From the NCBI GenBank assembly GCA_031279395.1, contig JAITIO010000019.1, positions 1-6,444 on the forward strand: 6,444 nucleotides of DNA, read 5' to 3'. Each line of letters starts with the position of its first letter. Within the stretch, counting starts at the first letter, position 1. The translations under genes and the position numbers were made by a program. Below, in pieces: positions 5,841 to 6,444 of this stretch. The notes under the pieces are model-generated. The model worked only from the letters and a program-made list of their open reading frames with translations, had not been told where the DNA came from and made no database searches. Source of the DNA: Puniceicoccales bacterium. GTDB taxonomy: Bacteria > Verrucomicrobiota > Verrucomicrobiia > Opitutales > JAIRKQ01.

Positions 5841-6444
5841 ATGGAAAACAAGAAATTAAAATTTTTCATAAAATTGTTTTCTTTTGAAAATTTTTTTACA
5901 CAATATGCACTCTATAGTCAAAAAAGGAGAAATATAGCCATTGATACGACGGAAATATTAAATCAAACAGCAATTTATGGAGCGAAAATTGCTGAATCGG
6001 TGACTAATATATGGAATGCCGCCATAAAACCTGTTTTAGGAAATTATTTAGATCGAGTGCGTGGTGTTGATTTCACGGATATTGTCAATAGGAGTGCTAC
6101 CACAATAGGGGAGGTTGTGAAACAGGCTAGCCGTTTTGCAATACCTCTTGCTAAGCTTCTGGCGGGAAAGGTGGTTGATTATGTCATCAAACCTGGATGG
6201 TCATTGGCCATCGCATATCCAGTTCTTGCCACAGCCTTTGCACTTGTTTTTGTAGTAATACCCGTATTCAGAGAATATTGTGCGGTCAATGAAGGGTTTA
6301 CACTCAAAACGCCTTTGATTATGATATGGATGATTATTACTCGGCCATTCAGACTGGCCTATCGCATATTAACGGTGATAACCGGAGGAGCCGAAGTGGA
6401 AAAACAGAGGCTCATAGCGGCGAAAAAAGAAAACATTGAGACCC
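5841..6444 (+). CDS. Unrecognised membrane protein, N-terminal part (3' end outside the window)
   Basis: I translated this open frame by hand and do not recognise the family. From ATG 5841 there are 201 complete codons. Residues 1-33 are Lys/Phe-rich and come from very AT-rich DNA. Residues 34-117 look like amphipathic helices (for example EILNQTAIYGAKIAES). A hydrophobic segment lies at about 120-143 (SLAIAYPVLATAFALVFVVI) and a second at about 157-180 (TPLIMIWMIITRPF and beyond), followed by a charged stretch ending EKQRLIAAKKENIET. Two close hydrophobic segments flanked by helices suggest a membrane hairpin or two-pass protein. The start is uncertain. ATG 5841 has no Shine-Dalgarno. The strong AAGGAG at 5924-5929 points to an in-frame ATT at 5940, a rare start codon; TTG 5874 is also in frame. 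The gene diverges from malQ. Codon use after 5940 looks like the rest of the window, which supports real coding sequence there. Confidence 0.65.
   Translation, partial: MENKKLKFFIKLFSFENFFTQYALYSQKRRNIAIDTTEILNQTAIYGAKIAESVTNIWNAAIKPVLGNYLDRVRGVDFTDIVNRSATTIGEVVKQASRFAIPLAKLLAGKVVDYVIKPGWSLAIAYPVLATAFALVFVVIPVFREYCAVNEGFTLKTPLIMIWMIITRPFRLAYRILTVITGGAEVEKQRLIAAKKENIET
5893..5921 (-). promoter_or_regulatory. Candidate sigma-70-type promoter for malQ-yidD
   Basis: On the minus strand TTGACT (5921-5916, five of six consensus matches) is separated by exactly 17 bp from TAAAAA (5898-5893, four of six). This is the best promoter-like arrangement in the window. A start near 5886 would give malQ a leader of about 64 nt, ending in the AAGGA ribosome binding site. 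It lies inside the 5' part of the divergent right-edge gene if that gene starts at 5841, or just before it if translation starts near 5940. Confidence 0.5.

Noticed and set aside
5905..5945. Programmed -1 frameshift from the short frame at ATG 5905 through the A-run before GGAG into the right-edge gene
   Set aside because: The short frame (MHSIVKKGEI then stop) reads the A-run as C AAA AAA G, which does not fit the X XXY YYZ slippery pattern, and no downstream stimulatory structure was evident. A plain alternative start is simpler.
6199..6330. Resemblance of the right-edge protein to GspF/PilC secretion platform proteins (an A-x-YP start, then V-I-P-x-F and a T before the next segment)
   Set aside because: The match is a handful of common residues around one membrane segment, and the N-terminal helical domain pattern of GspF is not evident. 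Too weak for a family call.

Overview
The window looks like an ordinary chromosomal housekeeping segment of a bacterium with moderately low GC (near 40% by eye). The NusA N-terminus (residues 10-20 LEYMEKEKGI-S and 103-110 FLGRIAAQ) and the form of YidD (ALMGPSARCRFYPTCS) resemble what I remember from the Verrucomicrobiota, especially Opitutae-like lineages. That placement is inference and rests on no database comparison. I see no IS element, tRNA, rRNA, CRISPR array or phage gene.

Layout. Bases 1-368 (minus) hold the first 122 codons of nusA, which runs off the left edge. Its leader (about 369-471) has a candidate promoter, a strong hairpin, a 14-bp palindrome and a clear Shine-Dalgarno. Bases 472-646 have no convincing gene. 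Bases 647-3004 (minus) are a fatty-acid synthesis cluster transcribed in the order fabG, acpP, fabF: ketoacyl-ACP reductase, acyl carrier protein, and condensing enzyme II. A divergent intergenic region of about 140 bp separates fabG from a plus-strand ftsQ/divIB-like gene (3146-3943). That gene converges on a minus-strand pair: malQ (4-alpha-glucanotransferase, 4305-5822) followed 36 nt later by yidD (3999-4268). From about 5841 rightwards a plus-strand gene for an unrecognised protein with two hydrophobic segments diverges from malQ and runs off the right edge.

How the genes fit together. AcpP carries the growing acyl chain, FabF extends it and FabG performs the first reduction, so three core parts of the elongation cycle are encoded side by side; fabD, fabH, fabZ and fabI are not in the window. 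FtsQ (divisome), YidD (membrane-protein insertion) and fatty-acid synthesis all concern the cell envelope, but the sequence gives no evidence of a joint system. MalQ serves glycogen or maltodextrin metabolism.

No previously undescribed system can be demonstrated here. The points most worth a second look are the unknown right-edge membrane protein with its conflicting start signals, the structured nusA leader, the absence of Shine-Dalgarno sequences before fabG, fabF and ftsQ, and the unusual neighbourhoods of ftsQ and yidD.
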